64,000 bases of DNA, from contig NZ_QUAK01000015.1 of assembly GCF_003429565.1 (NCBI RefSeq), forward strand, positions 1 to 64,000. The letters are read 5' to 3'. The notes beneath the pieces were generated by a model. That model searched no databases. It saw only the letters and a program-made list of their open reading frames with translations, and was not told where the DNA came from. The position numbers and the translations under genes are program-made. This stretch comes from Streptomyces triticagri. GTDB lineage: Bacteria; Actinomycetota; Actinomycetes; Streptomycetales; Streptomycetaceae. Below are positions 61,846-64,000 of this stretch, piece after piece (position 1 is the stretch's first letter; the number at the start of each line of letters is the position of its first letter).

Positions 61846-62895
61846 TCACGCCCGCGGACTCTTCGCGAGGTTCTCACGGTTCCCGTCCGTGATCTCCCCC
61901 GGTGACTCCTGCGCGATCTCCTCCGCGAAGTGGCACGCCACCCGGTGGCCGTCGGCCAACTCCCGCATCTCGGGCCGCTCGGTGGCACATCTGGTCTCCC
62001 GTTTCCACGGGCAGCGGGTGTGGAACCGGCACCCGGCCGGCGGGTTCGCCGGGGAGGGCAGATCGCCGGTGAGCAGGATCCGCTCACGGCTGTCCTCGAC
62101 GTCCGGATCGGGGATCGGCACGGCGGACATCAGGGCCCGGGTGTACGGGTGCCTGGGGGCGGCGTAGAGCACGTCGCTGGGCGCCTCCTCGACGAGGGAG
62201 CCGAGGTACATCACGCCGACCACGTCCGAGATGTGCCGGACCACCGCCAGATCGTGCGCGATGACGACGTACGTCAGGCCCATCGAGTCCTGCAGTTCCT
62301 CCAGCAGGTTGACCACCTGGGCCTGGATCGACACATCGAGCGCGGAGACCGGTTCGTCGCAGATCAGCACGTCCGGTTCGAGGACCAGGGCGCGGGCGAT
62401 GCCGATGCGCTGGCGCTGGCCGCCGGAGAATTCGTGCGGATAGCGGGACAGCGCGTTGGCCGGCAGGCCCACCTTGTCGAGGATGGCCAGAATGCGTCGG
62501 TGCCGGTCCTCGTTCGAGGTGCCGATGCCGTGCGCGGTCATGCCCTCGGCGAGGATCGACTCGATGTTCTGGCGTGGGTTGAGACTGCCGAGCGGGTCTT
62601 GGAAGACCATCTGCAGACGGCGCCGGAAGCGGCGCATCTCCTCGGCCGGCAGGGTGGCCAGATCCGTACCGTCCAGGACGACCTCGCCCGCGGTCACATC
62701 GACCAGGCGCAGGACCGCACGGCCGAGTGTGGTCTTGCCGCAGCCGGACTCGCCGACCAGGCCGTAGGTGCGGCCGGCCTCGACGGACAGGGACACTCCG
62801 TCGACGGCGTAGACATGGCCGACGGTGCGGTTCGTGACGATCCCGGCGCGGACCGGGAAGTGGACCTTCACATCGCGCAGTTCGAGCAGGCTCAC
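61846..62895 (-). CDS. Second peptide ABC transporter ATPase, OppF/DppF type
   Basis: 349 residues from a GTG overlapping the previous stop (GTGA). Walker [36 protein letters not shown], signature [16 protein letters not shown], Walker B DVLICDEP, AHDLAVVRHISDVVG. The C-terminus is the OppF type with Cys ([20 protein letters not shown]). It is a separate paralogue of the ATPase at 55316-56539, and ends about 295 bases upstream of the dipeptide operon. Its partner proteins lie on the same strand, continuing beyond the window. Confidence 0.94.
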   Translation of the reverse strand: MSLLELRDVKVHFPVRAGIVTNRTVGHVYAVDGVSLSVEAGRTYGLVGESGCGKTTLGRAVLRLVDVTAGEVVLDGTDLATLPAEEMRRFRRRLQMVFQDPLGSLNPRQNIESILAEGMTAHGIGTSNEDRHRRILAILDKVGLPANALSRYPHEFSGGQRQRIGIARALVLEPDVLICDEPVSALDVSIQAQVVNLLEELQDSMGLTYVVIAHDLAVVRHISDVVGVMYLGSLVEEAPSDVLYAAPRHPYTRALMSAVPIPDPDVEDSRERILLTGDLPSPANPPAGCRFHTRCPWKRETRCATERPEMRELADGHRVACHFAEEIAQESPGEITDGNRENLAKSPRA

Positions 62896-63926
62896 GCCGT
62901 GACCTCCTCGGCCGTGGTGTCCAGGACCGGGTGCACACAGCGCACCCGGTGGTCCGGCCGCCGTGGTTCGGTCAGCGCGGGCGGGCCCTCGAGGCACTCC
63001 TCGTCGTAGAAGTCGCAGCGGGGTGCGAAGGCGCAGCCGTCCTGCCAGGCGATGCGGTCGTTGATCGAGCCGCGGATCGGATGCAGCGGATCGCCCCGCG
63101 GCGCGTCCAGGCGCGGGATCGAGCCGAGCAGTCCGTGCGCGTACGGGTGGGTGGGGTGCGCGAACAGCTCGCGGCGGCCCGCGGATTCGACGACCCGGCC
63201 CGCGTAGAGGACGTTGACCTGTTCGCACAGTCCGGCGACCACACCCAGGTCGTGGGTGATCATCAGCAGCGCGGTGCCCTCCTGGTCGACGAGCTCCTTG
63301 AGGAGTTCCAGGATCTGCGCCTGGATCGTCACGTCGAGCGCCGTGGTCGGCTCGTCGGCGATCAGCAGCCGCGGCGCACAGGCCACCGCCATGGCGATCA
63401 GGGCGCGCTGGCGCATGCCGCCGGAGAGCTGATGCGGGTACTCCTTGAGGCGCCGGGTGGGGTCGGGGATGCCCACCCGGTCCAGGAGGTCGGCGGCCTC
63501 CTTGCGGGCCGGGGCGCCGCGCAGACCGCGGTGGCGCTCCAGGATCTCGGTGACCTGGACGCCGATCGGCACGACCGGGTTCAGGGACGACAGCGGGTCC
63601 TGGAAGATCATCGCGATCCGGCTGCCGCGCAGATCGCGCAGCGCACCGGGCCCGAGCCCGAGCAGATCGACGGGTCCCGAGGCGACGAACTCGCTGCCCG
63701 CGCCCACATCGAGCACGGCGCTGCCGCCCCGGTCCACGCCCTTGCCGGGCAGCAGCCCCATGAGGGCGAGCGCGGTCACGGACTTCCCGCAGCCGGACTC
63801 GCCGACCAGGCCCGTGACGCGTCCGGCGTCGACCTGGAAGGAGACCCCGTCGACCGCTCGGGTCGGCGGGCGTCCGTGTCCGCCGCGGAAGGTGACCGTG
63901 AGGTCGTCGACACTGAGCAGTGGCAT
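62892..63926 (-). CDS. Second peptide ABC transporter ATPase, OppD/DppD type
   Basis: 344 residues. [15 protein letters not shown] start, Walker [36 protein letters not shown], signature [16 protein letters not shown], Walker [24 protein letters not shown] and [21 protein letters not shown] with Cys residues of the family. It overlaps the next ATPase gene by 4 bases. It is preceded 6 bases upstream by the end of a permease gene, so this is a standard permease-ATPase-ATPase order. Substrate probably peptides, not deducible. Confidence 0.94.
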   Translation of the reverse strand: MPLLSVDDLTVTFRGGHGRPPTRAVDGVSFQVDAGRVTGLVGESGCGKSVTALALMGLLPGKGVDRGGSAVLDVGAGSEFVASGPVDLLGLGPGALRDLRGSRIAMIFQDPLSSLNPVVPIGVQVTEILERHRGLRGAPARKEAADLLDRVGIPDPTRRLKEYPHQLSGGMRQRALIAMAVACAPRLLIADEPTTALDVTIQAQILELLKELVDQEGTALLMITHDLGVVAGLCEQVNVLYAGRVVESAGRRELFAHPTHPYAHGLLGSIPRLDAPRGDPLHPIRGSINDRIAWQDGCAFAPRCDFYDEECLEGPPALTEPRRPDHRVRCVHPVLDTTAEEVTA

Positions 63927-63932
63927 GGCGGT

Positions 63933-64000
63933 TCAGCCTCGCAGCCGGGGGTCGAGGGCTTCGCGCATGGCCTCACCGAGCAGGGTGAAGCCGAGGGCGG
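63933..64000 (-). CDS. Peptide ABC transporter permease, DppC/OppC type, C-terminal fragment
   Basis: The minus strand reads ALGFTLLGEAMREALDPRLR then Gly and TGA, the characteristic C-terminus of DppC/OppC permeases (compare LLGDGLRDALDPRSK at the end of the permease at 60552). The gene continues beyond the window edge. It ends 6 bases before the ATPase gene, so the second peptide ABC set is a continuous operon of permease, ATPase, ATPase, with the rest out of view. Confidence 0.85.
   Translation of the reverse strand, partial: ALGFTLLGEAMREALDPRLRG

Overview
The window is about 72% GC, with strong third-position G/C bias, frequent GTG starts and 4-base GTGA/ATGA stop/start overlaps. With the gene content (ilvBNC next to serA, gatCAB, an RmdB-like GGDEF-EAL protein, a LAL regulator and many TetR proteins) this points to a Streptomyces chromosome core. 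The order resembles, from memory, the S. coelicolor SCO5475-SCO5525 stretch. I see no phage genes, insertion sequence, biosynthetic gene cluster, CRISPR array, tRNA or rRNA gene.

Layout. 1-3.8 kb: the end of an exported metallophosphoesterase, a 44-residue protein, and a TetR gene behind a perfect palindrome, followed by an SGNH hydrolase. 3.8-7.8 kb: proline catabolism (proline dehydrogenase, then P5C dehydrogenase) divergent from a PucR-type regulator, with three palindromes between them. 7.8-13 kb: a TetR-SDR operon divergent from a solute-binding lipoprotein, then a TetR gene divergent from a DHA2 drug-efflux gene; both divergent gaps carry candidate operators. 13-18.8 kb: serA and ilvB-ilvN-ilvC; ilvB is preceded by a 13-codon leader peptide rich in branched-chain codons and an intrinsic terminator, a classical attenuator. 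18.8-21.7 kb: a membrane PAS-GGDEF-EAL protein with an intact GGDEF and I-site but an EAL stripped of catalytic residues. 22-30.2 kb: a 2-hydroxyacid dehydrogenase, an aldo/keto reductase, a PQQ-type sugar dehydrogenase lipoprotein, small conserved proteins, a 1051-residue LAL regulator and an acidic membrane protein. 30.2-34.8 kb: an MMPL exporter and a Tat-exported phospholipase C.

35-45.1 kb: gatC-gatA-(77-residue membrane protein)-gatB, an RmdB-like membrane GGDEF-EAL phosphodiesterase, ligA, a short MetE-like protein and an SDR. 45.2-52 kb: a LOG-like protein, a DUF427 protein, an alpha/beta hydrolase, mnmA and a cysteine desulfurase (the tRNA thiolation pair) flanking a divergent Tat-type amidase, an acyl-CoA thioesterase-like protein and a TRIC/UPF0126 channel. 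52-55.2 kb: a secreted 999-residue PA14/beta-propeller/CBM/DUF1080 protein. 55.3-64 kb: a complete dipeptide ABC operon (permease C, binding protein, permease B, two ATPases), then a second peptide ABC set that runs off the window.

Most unusual at sequence level: four genes (pucR-like, ilvN, the acidic membrane protein, the RmdB-like gene) end inside short tandem repeats whose units carry TGA. Three of these have unit lengths of 16, 19 and 28 bp, all one more than a multiple of three, so the duplicated stops fall in all frames or step through them. The C-terminus of the RmdB-like protein is itself encoded by a dispersed intergenic repeat.
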